This document shows positions 35,112 to 45,182 of a stretch of DNA of 64,000 nt, piece after piece. Both the position numbers and the translations under genes were made by a program. Origin of the DNA: Asaia bogorensis (GTDB lineage: Bacteria > Pseudomonadota > Alphaproteobacteria > Acetobacterales > Acetobacteraceae). A model generated the notes under the pieces. It searched no databases. It saw only the letters and a list, made by a program, of their open reading frames with translations, and was not told the origin of the DNA. Position 1 is the first letter of the stretch. Every line of letters begins with the position of its first letter. The DNA lies in the NCBI RefSeq assembly GCF_900465345.1, contig NZ_UEGO01000038.1, positions 1 through 64,000 on the forward strand. Direction: 5' to 3'.

Positions 35112-36512
35112 CTAGAAGCTGTGCAGATGGCAAAGCCCCTCCGGGGAGAGAATACGGGTCAGGGTTTCCTCGGGAACGAGCTGGCGCTCACGGACAATTT
35201 CGATCACGCCGCGTCCGGTACGATGGGCTTCGAGCGCGATGGCAGTGGCGGTTTCGTAGCCGATAAAGGGATTGAGCACCGTAACCAGCCCGATCGAATG
35301 GGTGACCATCGCCTCAAGCTGGGCGGCATTGGCGGTGATGCCACGAATACAGCGCGATTCGAGTGTCAGACAGGCAGCGTGCAGATGGGTCAGGCTCTTG
35401 AACAGACTATGGGCAATGATGGGCTCGAAGGCGTTGAGCTGCAGCTGTCCGGCTTCGGCGGCCATGGTGACGGTCAGGTCATTACCGATGACCTCAAAGG
35501 CTACCTGATTGACCACCTCCGGAATGACGGGATTGATCTTGCCCGGCATGATTGACGAGCCCGATTGCATGGGCGGCAGGTTGATCTCGTACAGCCCGGC
35601 GCGAGGGCCAGAAGATAGCAGCCGCAGATCGTTGCAGATCTTGGAAATCTTGACCGCAAAACGCTTGAGAACGCCCGACACCTGAACGAAAGCACCGCAA
35701 TCCTGTGTCGCCTCGATCAGATCCGAGGCTGTCAGCAGATGCAGATTGGTGATCATGTTCAGATGACCGCAGACTGTTCTGGCAAAGGCGGGATGGCCCG
35801 CAATGCCGGTGCCGATGGCCGTACCGCCCAGATTGATCTCGCTGATCAGGAGAATGGCCTCCTGCAGGCGCTTCTGATCCTCGTCCAGCATGACGGCATA
35901 GGTGTGAAATTCCTGCCCGAGCGTCATGGGAACGGCATCCTGAAGCTGGGTGCGGCCCATTTTCAGAATGTCATGAAATTCCGTCGCCTTGGCCATGAAG
36001 GCCTTGCGGAGCACGGTCATGGCATCGGTCAGATGGCTCACGCCATGAATGGCGGCAATACGCAGGGCCGTGGGATAAACGTCATTGGTGCTCTGGCCCA
36101 TATTGACGTGATCGATGGGGTGAAGCGCTGCGTAATCCCCTTTAGCCCGTCCCAGATGATCGAGGGCGCGATTGGCGATAACCTCGTTGGCATTCATGTT
36201 GGTCGAGGTGCCTGCCCCGCCCTGTATGACATCGACCACGAACTGGTCGTGCAGCATGCCAGCGCGCACATCCTCGCAGGCAGCAATAATGGCGCGCGTG
36301 CGAGAGGCATCAAGCAGGCCAAGGTCATGATTGCTCTGGGCAGCCGCCTGCTTGATGGCGGCGAGGGCATTGATCAGCTCGGGATAGGCGCTGATCTGTC
36401 GTCCGGTAATGGGAAAGTTTTCGACAGCGCGCAGCGTGTGGATGCCGTAATACGCCTCTGCCGGCACCTCGCGTGTGCCGAGAAGGTCGTGTTCCGTTCT
36501 GGTGGCTGGCAT
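35112..36512 (-). CDS. aspA: Aspartate ammonia-lyase
   Basis: The 466-residue protein belongs to the fumarase/aspartase superfamily: GSSIMPGKINPVIPEVVNQ, the catalytic loop signature, lies near residue 320, and the conserved MGQSTNDVYPTALR near 132. AspA releases ammonia and fumarate from aspartate. Fumarase C shares the fold, but the early segment RTEHDLLGTREVPAEAYYGIHT fits aspartases better. Ribosome binding site GAGGAG precedes the ATG. The gene is probably monocistronic. No aspartate or C4-dicarboxylate transporter is adjacent. Confidence 0.92.
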   Translation of the reverse strand: MPATRTEHDLLGTREVPAEAYYGIHTLRAVENFPITGRQISAYPELINALAAIKQAAAQSNHDLGLLDASRTRAIIAACEDVRAGMLHDQFVVDVIQGGAGTSTNMNANEVIANRALDHLGRAKGDYAALHPIDHVNMGQSTNDVYPTALRIAAIHGVSHLTDAMTVLRKAFMAKATEFHDILKMGRTQLQDAVPMTLGQEFHTYAVMLDEDQKRLQEAILLISEINLGGTAIGTGIAGHPAFARTVCGHLNMITNLHLLTASDLIEATQDCGAFVQVSGVLKRFAVKISKICNDLRLLSSGPRAGLYEINLPPMQSGSSIMPGKINPVIPEVVNQVAFEVIGNDLTVTMAAEAGQLQLNAFEPIIAHSLFKSLTHLHAACLTLESRCIRGITANAAQLEAMVTHSIGLVTVLNPFIGYETATAIALEAHRTGRGVIEIVRERQLVPEETLTRILSPEGLCHLHSF

Positions 36513-36701
36513 GATCGTCTCCTCAATCCTGCCACCAGAGGAAATGATCGTGCCGTGGATGACAAGCCAGACGGTGGGCTTGGGGCATGTCCATTAGGGG
36601 CATGAGCCATGCGATCATTGCAGGGGATATTGCGCAGCCTTGCGGGGTGCGCCCTACGTGCCTCTAGAAATGCAGGGCGTTGCACCGCAGAAGCGATGGC
36701 G

Positions 36702-37742
36702 TCAGGCTGTGAAGAACCGGCTCAGCCCCAGATCACGCAGCCCCTTGCGATAGGCGATCGAACTGCGATCGGCCATGACATGGGCTTCAAGCGTCGGGTC
36801 GAGGGGCAGACATTCGGGCTTTTGGGCCTCCACGAGCAGACGATCCTCCTCAAAGACGCGGCGATTGAAGTCATAGACGGCTTCGACGGGGATATCGGTA
36901 TCGAAGTTGCGGCAGATCGGTGCGAACATGCGTGTCTTGCGGGCAGAGACGGGTGAGGCGGCATTCATGATCACCAGACGGCCATCTTCCGGAAAATGGA
37001 TCTCCAGCGTTGCCGTGAAGGGCAGGGAGGTCCGGAAGTGTCGCAGCCATTCAAAGCCCGCAGGAGCACGCCCTTCTACGCCAATGGGGTAATTGCCGAC
37101 CGAACTGCGATATTCGACCTCGAAACCCTCCTCTGTCCGCCGCGGCATATAGGGGGGAACGACCGGGTTTTCAGGGTCGGCAAAGGTGTCGGCATGCACG
37201 AAGGCAAAATGCGCAACATCCAGAAACCCCTCGACCTGCCGACCGGCAAACCCGGCGATGTCGATCGAGGGACAGGTGATCTGCTGATAGGCTGGGTCAT
37301 GCCAGTGGGGCATGGTCGGCACGTCATGGGGCGTCTCGCCAGCGAGACACGTCCAGACCAGACCATAGCACTTACGCACGGGGAAGGTTTTCAGGTGCAG
37401 CTTGCCCGGTATGGCAGAGCTGGGATGGGCAGGAACACGCACGCAGCGCCCTGACCCGCCAAAGCGAAAGCCGTGATAGGCGCAGGCAATGGTCTCGCCA
37501 TCACCCGTGCCGAGGCTGAGCGGCACACCGCGATGCGGGCAGATATCCTGTGCCACCACGATATCGTCACCCGCACGATAGATGACCAGCGTTTCATCCA
37601 GCAATGTGGCCGCTACAGGAGCGGTGCCGATGTCGCGGATCAAGGCGACGGGATACCAGAAGCGCGAGAGAATGGCCCAGTCTGCTGCCTCAAAGCTGCA
37701 CTGGCGCGGAAGCTGTACCGGGCGGTCGAGTGTTTCGGACAT
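36702..37742 (-). CDS. Rieske-type aromatic ring-hydroxylating or demethylating oxygenase
   Basis: The 346-residue protein has a Rieske 2Fe-2S site formed by C68, H70, C87 and H90, and a mononuclear iron site with D175, H178 and H183 in DVAHFAFVH. Length and domain order fit the alpha subunit of vanillate O-demethylase-like or pheophorbide a oxygenase-like enzymes. No dedicated ferredoxin reductase gene is nearby, so electrons must come from elsewhere. A LysR-type regulator is divergent 110 bases away and probably controls it. The substrate, probably an aromatic or terpenoid compound, is unknown. Confidence 0.88.
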   Translation of the reverse strand: MSETLDRPVQLPRQCSFEAADWAILSRFWYPVALIRDIGTAPVAATLLDETLVIYRAGDDIVVAQDICPHRGVPLSLGTGDGETIACAYHGFRFGGSGRCVRVPAHPSSAIPGKLHLKTFPVRKCYGLVWTCLAGETPHDVPTMPHWHDPAYQQITCPSIDIAGFAGRQVEGFLDVAHFAFVHADTFADPENPVVPPYMPRRTEEGFEVEYRSSVGNYPIGVEGRAPAGFEWLRHFRTSLPFTATLEIHFPEDGRLVIMNAASPVSARKTRMFAPICRNFDTDIPVEAVYDFNRRVFEEDRLLVEAQKPECLPLDPTLEAHVMADRSSIAYRKGLRDLGLSRFFTA

Positions 37743-37852
37743 GAAAGCCCCCGCAGAAAGAGTGGATCGTCATAAAGACATGTCACGCGCACCCCGTTCG
37801 AGGATATATCCAAATTCCTGACAGGGCGTTTCAAAAAAGAGAGCACTCGATC

Positions 37853-38773
37853 ATGCCGGTCTTCTCCCGTTTCTCGCGTTATTTTCTGGCCGTGGCGCAG
37901 CATGGGTCGATCCGGCGTGCGGCCGAGGCAACCGGAATTTCGGCCTCATCTATCGACCGGCAGATCCTGCAAGGTGAGGCCCGTCTGGGTGCCGCCTTGT
38001 TCGAACGCCTGCCGTCAGGCCTTCGGCTGACGGCAGCAGGCGAGATGCTGCTGGTTCAGGTCAGACGCTGGGAGCGGGAATTTGGGGATTGCCGCACACG
38101 CATGGAGGATCTCAAAGGGCTCAAGCGCGGCCATGTGACGCTGCTTATTCCGGAGGCAATGGCAAGGGGGCTGGTTCCGCGTATCGTGGCCTCCATACGC
38201 GGGCAGCATCCAGGGGTGACGCTGGGCGTGCGTGTCATGACCAATCACGAGATTTCGCCGGCCCTGCTCGACGGGCAGGGAGATCTGGCGCTGGTTTTCG
38301 ATCCTGTGGTGTCGCATCGCCTTGCGATGCGGGCCTCGGTTGCCTTTCCTGTCGGGTTTGTCACGACACCCGGCCATCCGCTGACAAAAGGGCAGACGGC
38401 ACGGTTCAGCCAGTGCAGCCTCTACCCTGTGATCGCGCCACGACCGCCGCTGGCGCTGGGCGAGAAGATTGCCTGGCTGGCCGAGGAAACCGGACTGGCG
38501 CTGAATCCGGTCTGTGACTCAGATGATATCGAGGCGATCAGGGCGCTGGTCCGTCACGGGGTCGGGGTCAGCCTACTCAGCTATATCGATGTCCTACCAG
38601 AGATCGAGGCCGGGACACTTGCCTTTGTGCCGCTCGAGCACAGCCGGATACGCCCTCTCACGCTCGGATTCTGCGTCGATCAGGCCCGATCCCTGCCTGT
38701 GGCAGCGCGGCTTGTGGGGCAGGCGCTCGAACAGGGTCTGCCCGAACTGGCGTATGCCGCCCCGGCTGTCTGA
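37853..38773 (+). CDS. LysR-family transcriptional regulator
   Basis: The 306-residue regulator has an N-terminal winged helix (FLAVAQHGSIRRAAEATGIS, then IDRQILQGEARLGAALFERLPSG in two parts) and a periplasmic-binding-like effector domain. Unusually, the recognition helix reads ASSIDRQI where most family members have a PSAVSRQI-like stretch. It is divergent from the Rieske oxygenase. A perfect GGATATATCC palindrome at 37802-37811 lies in the shared promoter region and is a candidate site. The inducer is unknown. Confidence 0.92.
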   Translation: MPVFSRFSRYFLAVAQHGSIRRAAEATGISASSIDRQILQGEARLGAALFERLPSGLRLTAAGEMLLVQVRRWEREFGDCRTRMEDLKGLKRGHVTLLIPEAMARGLVPRIVASIRGQHPGVTLGVRVMTNHEISPALLDGQGDLALVFDPVVSHRLAMRASVAFPVGFVTTPGHPLTKGQTARFSQCSLYPVIAPRPPLALGEKIAWLAEETGLALNPVCDSDDIEAIRALVRHGVGVSLLSYIDVLPEIEAGTLAFVPLEHSRIRPLTLGFCVDQARSLPVAARLVGQALEQGLPELAYAAPAV

Positions 38774-38784
38774 GGGGTCAGGTC

Positions 38785-39813
38785 TCAGCCTTCGTGGTGA
38801 TTGACCAGAGGCTGATGGCCGACGCTGGCCGAGGAAATGGCCTGAACGGCATCGGCTGAATCGACGACAACCAGAGCATCGCCCGCGATCGGCGTAGGTG
38901 TGCGGTCCTTGGGCAGCAGGGCGCGAAAACGCGTGTCGTAGCTGGCGGCCTGCTCATATTGCGCATCCAGCAGACCATTCTTGTCCATGAATACGTTCAT
39001 GGTGGCAGGAATGCGTATGCAGCCCTCGGAGGCAGGATGACCGAGGCGCTGTTCCAGAAAGTCAGGGTCCGTAGCGTGGATTTCGAGCCGGATATCGCCT
39101 GTCTCATGGGTGGGCAGCCAGCCTTTGACGGCGTTGTGCCAGCCCATATCCCAGACGCGCATGCCTTTGGCACCAATGCCACGTATGCCGTTCTCGTTTT
39201 TCGTGCCCAAGGCACGGTAACCGAGACGGTCCGGGGAGTTGATGAATACGCCCGTGGGGGTGATGTAATAGAACTTGCGGCCTGCGCGACCGGTCGAGAC
39301 GGGGGTTCCCCCCAGTGTCTCCCAGTCTGCATTGCCCGGCATGGCCAGAACAAAGCACAGGCGCTGTACCTTGGGGTTGCGATCGACCACCATCAGGATC
39401 TGGGGGCGGTCGATGGGTGTATTCGTGCTGGCAATGGCGGCACGGGCAAGGCGGATAAAGCGCTGGCGCTGCTCAGGGGTATAGGTTGTAAAGCGCGAGA
39501 CCGATTTTTTCATGCTCAGCGTCAGACGGCTGGCTTCCAGACGGGCATCGTGCTCCGACAGGACAGGCAGCGGCGGAATGACGATGGGCGGTGTCGTCGC
39601 ATGATCCGGCACGGAAGAGACCGCTCCCGCCTGGGCGGGGAGTGGTGGCTGGGCCGCCGGGGCAGCCAGAGCTGCAGTTGTGTTTTTGGTCTGGGCCTGG
39701 GCGCAGCCGGAGAGCGCGCTGGCAGAGAGAATGCACCCCAGGAACAGGCCTGGCAGGGCCTGCCTTGTCTGGGTCAGAAAGCCCGGCATCACGGTCCTGT
39801 TTCTCGTCTGCAT
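38785..39813 (-). CDS. L,D-transpeptidase (YkuD domain), predicted lipoprotein
   Basis: The 342-residue protein has a lipoprotein-like signal ending in ASALSGC with C37, a Pro/Ala-rich linker, and a YkuD catalytic domain. The active-site Cys is C265 in GHPASEGCIRIP, with H246 and H259 nearby. The usual SHGC motif reads SEGC here. Such enzymes make 3-3 cross-links in peptidoglycan or anchor proteins to it. It lies 42 bases downstream of the S9 peptidase gene on the same strand and may be the last gene of the RND-peptidase unit. A later Met at 39789 would also give a workable signal. Confidence 0.88.
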   Translation of the reverse strand: MQTRNRTVMPGFLTQTRQALPGLFLGCILSASALSGCAQAQTKNTTAALAAPAAQPPLPAQAGAVSSVPDHATTPPIVIPPLPVLSEHDARLEASRLTLSMKKSVSRFTTYTPEQRQRFIRLARAAIASTNTPIDRPQILMVVDRNPKVQRLCFVLAMPGNADWETLGGTPVSTGRAGRKFYYITPTGVFINSPDRLGYRALGTKNENGIRGIGAKGMRVWDMGWHNAVKGWLPTHETGDIRLEIHATDPDFLEQRLGHPASEGCIRIPATMNVFMDKNGLLDAQYEQAASYDTRFRALLPKDRTPTPIAGDALVVVDSADAVQAISSASVGHQPLVNHHEG

Positions 39814-39855
39814 CTCAACTCCAAAGCTTCACGGCTGCAACGTTCAGGGCTGCGC

Positions 39856-41865
39856 TCAGTTTGCTCCGTTCTTGCCGGAAGCGCTTCCATTCAGATAGCG
39901 GCCGAACCACGCCAGCATGCGCTTTTGTGCATCGCTCGCATGGTCGTGACCGCGCATCCCGTGTCCTTCACCGGGATAGATCACAAGGCTCGTCGGAATC
40001 CCGAGTGCGCGCAAGGCATGGTAGAATTCAAGACTTTGTGCAGGCGGACATTCCACATCATTGGCTCCGACGTAAATAAAGGTCGGGGTCCTGACTTGCT
40101 TGATGAAAGTCATGGGTGACGAATGGGCGTAGATGGCCGGGTCGTCATAGACCGTGGCTCCGAAAAAGGGCGGCATCCAGGCATCGATACCGTTCTGGCC
40201 ATAATAGGACTGCCAGTTGGCGATGCCGCCACCCGCTGCCGCGGCCTTGAAGCGGTTCGTCTGTGTCACAATCCACATGGTCATGTACCCGCCATAGGAA
40301 TAGCCGGTCACGCCCAGACGGTTTTCGTCGATGGGGGCGGTCTTTTCCAGCGCGTCGATGCCGCGCTGGATGTCGCGCAGATCGCCGTGACCGAAATCGC
40401 GGCGGTTGGCCATGGTGAAGGCCTCGCCCTGGCCATAACTGCCGCGCGGATTGGGCAGGAAGAGGTCATAACCTGCATCGAGCAACACGGCCGCATCGCC
40501 CGTGGGACGCAGGAAGCGAGGCGTGACGGCTGATGAAGGGCCACCATGAATGATGGTGATCATCGGCACCTTGCCGTTGCGGATCATGGCGGCGGGGCGT
40601 GACCGGGGGGCAAGATGCCAGCCCTGTACCTTGAATCCGTCACTCACCCAGCTGATGCTGGAGGCGGTGTAGGGTACGGTCTGGCCGTCATTGGAGTGGG
40701 TGAGCTGCTGCCATGCGCCAAGGCGACCGGCCCAGATTTCAGGTGGGCTCGTGAAGCTCTGGCGTATCACGACGCTCTGGTCGTCTGCGCAGGTCAGACG
40801 GGGTTCGCCACCCCCATTGGAAAGCAAGCCATCTGCGCTTGCCATGAGGGGCGGCTTGTCATCAATGGACCGCATGACGGTGATGGAGCCTGCAATGGTC
40901 GAGGCGATCAGGCGCCCCTGACACCAGCTCAGCCCGGTTACCGTAGCCTTGAGGGTGCGCGTCAGATTGACCGGCGCGGCCTTGGGTTGTGACAGATCGA
41001 GCTGCAAGGCATCGCCGCCAAAGAACCCGAAATCGCTCATCAGCCCTGCGACGAAGCTGACGCTCCGGCCATCGGGCGAGACGAGCGGCAGGCCGATCTG
41101 CTGCGAAAGCGGGTGGGTGTACAGCACTTGCTCTTTTGAATCGGCAAAGCGCGACAGATGTGCCGACCACCAATGGGCATCACCATTGCCCGGCGCTGCC
41201 GTGCCGATGAAGGCGGGGGTGCTGGTGGGCAGCCAGTCATATTCATAGACATACAAACCATCAGGCGACTGCCAGTGAAGGCCGTCCTTCTCGACGGTTG
41301 CGATACGCTGCTCGTCCTCCGTTGCGTCGATCTCACCCGTCTCGGGCGCGCCGGCCTGCAGGGCACCGGGGTCACGACGGGCATTGGCAATGGCTAGAAC
41401 GGCAAGGCCCCCCTTGGGGCCGTAGCGCAGGTCCTGAAGCGAGCCCGTGAATTTCAGCAGGCTGGTTACGGTCTTGCCATCGGCTGTGACGCTCAGGATT
41501 TCACGGTTCTGCGTGTGCTTGTGGCGGATGATGAAAGCCAGACGGGTTCCATCGGGGCTCCAGCTGGGGCTGGAGGGCGCACAATCCTTGCAGGGCAGCG
41601 CAACGGTCGTGGCGTGACCATCGGGCAGGGTGCGGATGACAAGGCTGGCCGGTGCCGCCTCGGCGGTTCCCCCGGCTTCCATGCTGTCGAGTGAGGCCAG
41701 AGAATGGCCATCAGGTGAAAGCGCTGGCGCAGTGTAGAAATGCAGCGGTGCCGCCTGTGCCTGTGCGCTTGCCAGGGTTACGCCGCCAAGGGCCGCGCTC
41801 CCCATCCCGAGAGAGAGCAGCGATGTGCCGAGCAGGCGGACCCGCGACAAGGAAAGGAGCGACAT
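39856..41865 (-). CDS. Exported S9 prolyl oligopeptidase-family peptidase
   Basis: From the chosen start it has 669 residues with a signal peptide ending ASAQAQA. The first 400 residues form a WD40-like beta propeller (repeated SPDGxxLA-type segments such as ALSPDGHSLAS and SPSWSPDGTRLAF). The C-terminal alpha/beta hydrolase has the nucleophile Ser in GYSYGGYM, an Asp in GANDVECP and the His in GEGHGMRG. Family members cleave acyl-aminoacyl, dipeptidyl or oligopeptide substrates in the periplasm. It starts eight bases after the RND stop codon and is probably co-transcribed with it. Why these two are linked is not known. Confidence 0.88.
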   Translation of the reverse strand: MSLLSLSRVRLLGTSLLSLGMGSAALGGVTLASAQAQAAPLHFYTAPALSPDGHSLASLDSMEAGGTAEAAPASLVIRTLPDGHATTVALPCKDCAPSSPSWSPDGTRLAFIIRHKHTQNREILSVTADGKTVTSLLKFTGSLQDLRYGPKGGLAVLAIANARRDPGALQAGAPETGEIDATEDEQRIATVEKDGLHWQSPDGLYVYEYDWLPTSTPAFIGTAAPGNGDAHWWSAHLSRFADSKEQVLYTHPLSQQIGLPLVSPDGRSVSFVAGLMSDFGFFGGDALQLDLSQPKAAPVNLTRTLKATVTGLSWCQGRLIASTIAGSITVMRSIDDKPPLMASADGLLSNGGGEPRLTCADDQSVVIRQSFTSPPEIWAGRLGAWQQLTHSNDGQTVPYTASSISWVSDGFKVQGWHLAPRSRPAAMIRNGKVPMITIIHGGPSSAVTPRFLRPTGDAAVLLDAGYDLFLPNPRGSYGQGEAFTMANRRDFGHGDLRDIQRGIDALEKTAPIDENRLGVTGYSYGGYMTMWIVTQTNRFKAAAAGGGIANWQSYYGQNGIDAWMPPFFGATVYDDPAIYAHSSPMTFIKQVRTPTFIYVGANDVECPPAQSLEFYHALRALGIPTSLVIYPGEGHGMRGHDHASDAQKRMLAWFGRYLNGSASGKNGAN

Positions 41866-41873
41866 GATCGGCG

Positions 41874-44800
41874 TCAGCTTTCGGATGAGAGGGGGGTGGA
41901 GACGGGGCGCCCTGCCGGGCGGGACGGGAAAATGCGATGCCATGTTCTCGTGCCGAAGCGACCGATGGCATCCATGTAAAGATAGACGACCGGGGTAGTG
42001 TAAAGCGTGAGCAGCTGGCTGATGAGCATGCCGCCCACAATCGCAATCCCCAGCGGGCGACGCATTTCCGACCCATAGCCGTGACCTGTCATCAACGGCA
42101 CCGCGCCAAGCGCGGCAGCAAGGGTGGTCATGAGAATGGGCCTGAAACGCGTAAGGCAGGCTTCATAGATGGCTTCGCGCGGGGTGTGCCCCAGTTCCTT
42201 CTCGGCATAGAGCGCGAAATCGATCATCAGGATCGCATTCTTTTTCACGATGCCGGTCAGCAGGATCATGCCGATCATGGCGATGAGGCTGAACGACTCC
42301 CCGCCAATCCAGAGCCCCAGAATGGCCCCGATACCGGCAGAAGGCAGCGTGGAGAGAATGGTAAACGGGTGAATCAGGCTCTCATAGAGAATCCCGAGCA
42401 CGATATACATGGCAAAGAGCGCGGCCACGAAGGCCAGCAACTCATTGACCAGCATCTCCTTGGTTTCACCGGCAAGCCCCGAGAACTCGCCTGTCAGACC
42501 CGCAGGTGCACCCATATTCCTGAGTGTATCCTCGATCAGCTTGCGGGCATCCTCATAGGTCTTGCCATCGATCAGGTCGAAGCTGATGGCGGTCGAGGTC
42601 ATGCCATCCTGATGATCGATTTCCATCGGTGTCGGCTCCATGACCAGATCCGCCACGTTGATGAGCGGGATCATGGTCTCGACCGATGAGGCAACGGCCG
42701 AACCGTTGGAGTTGTTGCCGGTAATCTGGTTGGCAATGGCGTTGCGCAGTGAGGCCTGGCTGAGCTGTGTTGCGGTCGAGGCTGTGCTGCCGCCCGCTGT
42801 GCGTACACGGATCTGGTTGGAGCGCACGGCACCTGCCGGCGTGCCGGAGGCGGTGGAGATCCACGTACTGCGAAGCTGCTCTGGTGATTCACGATAGGCG
42901 CGCGCCACCTCCATCACCACAGAATGGGTGGTGAGTTCGGTATGAATGCGAGATGCCACGGTCTGGCCATAGGCATCATAGAGCACATTGCCCACGAGCT
43001 GCGGTGTCACCAGATAACGCGCCTCGGTATCGCGCCGGAGTTTGACATGAACCGACGCGCCATGACCCTCGATATTGGTCATGACGGAAGACATCATCTT
43101 CTCCTTGCGCAGCCTGGCCACAAGGCGCGGTACCCAAAGCTTCAGCTCGGCCACATCCTGATCGCGCAGCACATAGCGGAAGGCACCGCTGCGGTGCTGA
43201 CCGCCGCCGCCATTGGGGTCACCCGCCGAGAAGAACGAGGTGCGCAGGCCCGGCATGTCACCCAGCTTCTTGCGTATGCTTTCCACGATCTGCGTATCGG
43301 TGCGCGTGCGGGTGCGCTTGTCGCTCAGCCGGGCGAAAAGCTGCCCGTCACTGCTGCTGTTGTTCCAGCTCGTGACAGACAGCACATCGGGGTCATCCTT
43401 CATCACCGCACCGACATAATGGATGCGCTTGGTGATCTCGTTGAACGACATGGTGTCGTCACCGCTGATCGACCCACCCACCAGCGCGATATCCTGCGCA
43501 GGGATGCCCGTCTTGGGCATGAGAACGATGGAGGCCACCAGCGCGATAAAGCTCAGCGGCAGGGTGAGGAAGGTCAGGACGTGATGGCGCAGGGCGACAC
43601 GCAATGTCCGGCCATAGAGGCTGATAATTCCTTCCAGCGCCCAGTCGATCGCCCGCAACACCCGGTCTCGCAGGGTTTTTCCTGTGGGTTCTTCATGCTC
43701 CACATCCAGCCAGTAGGCGCACATCATGGGCGTGAGGGTGAGGGACAAAATGAGGGAGATGAGAAGCGCCGAGACGATGGTCATGGCGAATTCGAAAAAG
43801 ATCGCGCCGACCTGACCGGGGATGAACAGGAGCGGGATGAACACCGCAATGAGCGAGGCCGTGATCGACAGGACCGTAAAGCCGATTTCCGACGAACCGC
43901 GCAGGCTGGCACTCATGCGATCCATGCCCGCCTCCATATGGCGGGCGATGTTTTCCAGCACCACGATCGCGTCATCCACCACGAAACCGACTGCAATAGT
44001 AAGCGCCATGAGCGACATGATATCGAGGGTGAAGTGCTCCCACTTCATGACGGCAATCGTGCCGACAAGGGCAATCGGCACGGTCACGGCAGGGATGATG
44101 GTCGAGCGCAGACGGCGCAGAAAGACCAGAATCACCCCGATCACGAGAATGATGGATACGCCAAGCGTCAACTGTGTGTCGTCCATCGAGGCGCGTATGC
44201 TCGATGAGAGGTCAATGGCCGTATCCATCTGCACACCGGGAGGCAGGACCGAACGCAGCACGGTCATGCGTTCCTTCACGGCATCGACAATCTTGACCGT
44301 ATTGGCCTTGGGCTGCCCGCGTACGATAAGCGTGATGGCGCGCTTGTTGTTGAAATACCCGGCCTGATAGAGATCCTGAACGCTGTCCGTCACCTCGGCG
44401 ACGGAGGACAGCTTGATGGGATTGAGATTGTTGCGATAGCCGATGATCAGGTCACGGTACTGCGCCGCATGTTCAGCCTGGTCATTCGTCTCCAGCATCA
44501 TGCGCTGGCCGCCCGAATCAAGAAATCCCTTGGGCGTATTGGCGTTGGCCGATGCAAGCGCCTGACGCACGTCCTCGAAACCGACACCCCATTTATAGAG
44601 GGCATAAGGGTTCACATCGACGCGTACGGCAGGATCGGCGGAGCCCACGGCCTGCACATGGCCCACGCCCTTGATCTGCGCCAGCAGGGGTTTGACGCGT
44701 ATCTGCGCGAGATCATACAGCTTCGGCAGCGTCATCACGTCAGATGTCAGGGAAAGCAGATAGACCGGCTGTGAGGTCGGATCTTCCTTATAGGCATAGG

Positions 44801-45182
44801 GATCACGATCGAGCGTGCCCTGCGGCAGGTCGGCGCGTGCGGCACGCAGAGCGGCCTGCACGTCGCGCAGGGCACCGTCGATATTGCGTGATTCCACGAA
44901 ATCGACCCGGATATAGGCAAAACTGTTTTCGCTGTCGGACTCGATCTGCTTCACCCCGGCGATCTGGCCGAGATAGCGGTCAAGCGGGGTCGTGACGGAA
45001 CTGACCATCTGCTCAGGGCTAGCGCCAGGCTGCTCGATCTCGACATTGATCGTCGAGGAGCCGATATCAGGCAGGTTGGCAACCGGCATCAGCGGATAGC
45101 AGATGGCTCCGGCTGCGAGCAGCGAAAGGGCGAGCAGAATCGTCGCCACGGGGCGCATGATGAAGAGACGACACAAATTCAT
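41874..45182 (-). CDS. RND-family multidrug efflux transporter (MdtB/MdtC-like)
   Basis: The 1102-residue protein is an HAE-1-type RND pump with twelve membrane helices and two large periplasmic loops (about 35-335 and 570-880). Proton relay acids are in FVVDDAIVVLENIARH in helix 4, and GIVKKNAILMIDFAL lies in helix 11. The pattern and start MNLCRLFIMRPVATILL resemble MdtB/MdtC. It is about 60 residues longer than E. coli MdtB, partly in the second loop (ASSVETMIPLINVADLV region). A strong GGAGG precedes the ATG. No periplasmic adaptor or outer-membrane channel gene is beside it, which is unusual for this class. Confidence 0.93.
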   Translation of the reverse strand: MNLCRLFIMRPVATILLALSLLAAGAICYPLMPVANLPDIGSSTINVEIEQPGASPEQMVSSVTTPLDRYLGQIAGVKQIESDSENSFAYIRVDFVESRNIDGALRDVQAALRAARADLPQGTLDRDPYAYKEDPTSQPVYLLSLTSDVMTLPKLYDLAQIRVKPLLAQIKGVGHVQAVGSADPAVRVDVNPYALYKWGVGFEDVRQALASANANTPKGFLDSGGQRMMLETNDQAEHAAQYRDLIIGYRNNLNPIKLSSVAEVTDSVQDLYQAGYFNNKRAITLIVRGQPKANTVKIVDAVKERMTVLRSVLPPGVQMDTAIDLSSSIRASMDDTQLTLGVSIILVIGVILVFLRRLRSTIIPAVTVPIALVGTIAVMKWEHFTLDIMSLMALTIAVGFVVDDAIVVLENIARHMEAGMDRMSASLRGSSEIGFTVLSITASLIAVFIPLLFIPGQVGAIFFEFAMTIVSALLISLILSLTLTPMMCAYWLDVEHEEPTGKTLRDRVLRAIDWALEGIISLYGRTLRVALRHHVLTFLTLPLSFIALVASIVLMPKTGIPAQDIALVGGSISGDDTMSFNEITKRIHYVGAVMKDDPDVLSVTSWNNSSSDGQLFARLSDKRTRTRTDTQIVESIRKKLGDMPGLRTSFFSAGDPNGGGGQHRSGAFRYVLRDQDVAELKLWVPRLVARLRKEKMMSSVMTNIEGHGASVHVKLRRDTEARYLVTPQLVGNVLYDAYGQTVASRIHTELTTHSVVMEVARAYRESPEQLRSTWISTASGTPAGAVRSNQIRVRTAGGSTASTATQLSQASLRNAIANQITGNNSNGSAVASSVETMIPLINVADLVMEPTPMEIDHQDGMTSTAISFDLIDGKTYEDARKLIEDTLRNMGAPAGLTGEFSGLAGETKEMLVNELLAFVAALFAMYIVLGILYESLIHPFTILSTLPSAGIGAILGLWIGGESFSLIAMIGMILLTGIVKKNAILMIDFALYAEKELGHTPREAIYEACLTRFRPILMTTLAAALGAVPLMTGHGYGSEMRRPLGIAIVGGMLISQLLTLYTTPVVYLYMDAIGRFGTRTWHRIFPSRPAGRPVSTPLSSES

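Noticed and set aside
42924-44207. A 427-codon open frame on the plus strand
   Set aside because: It is antisense to the RND transporter and its translation is a His/Arg/Asp-rich repeat-like sequence typical of shadow frames.
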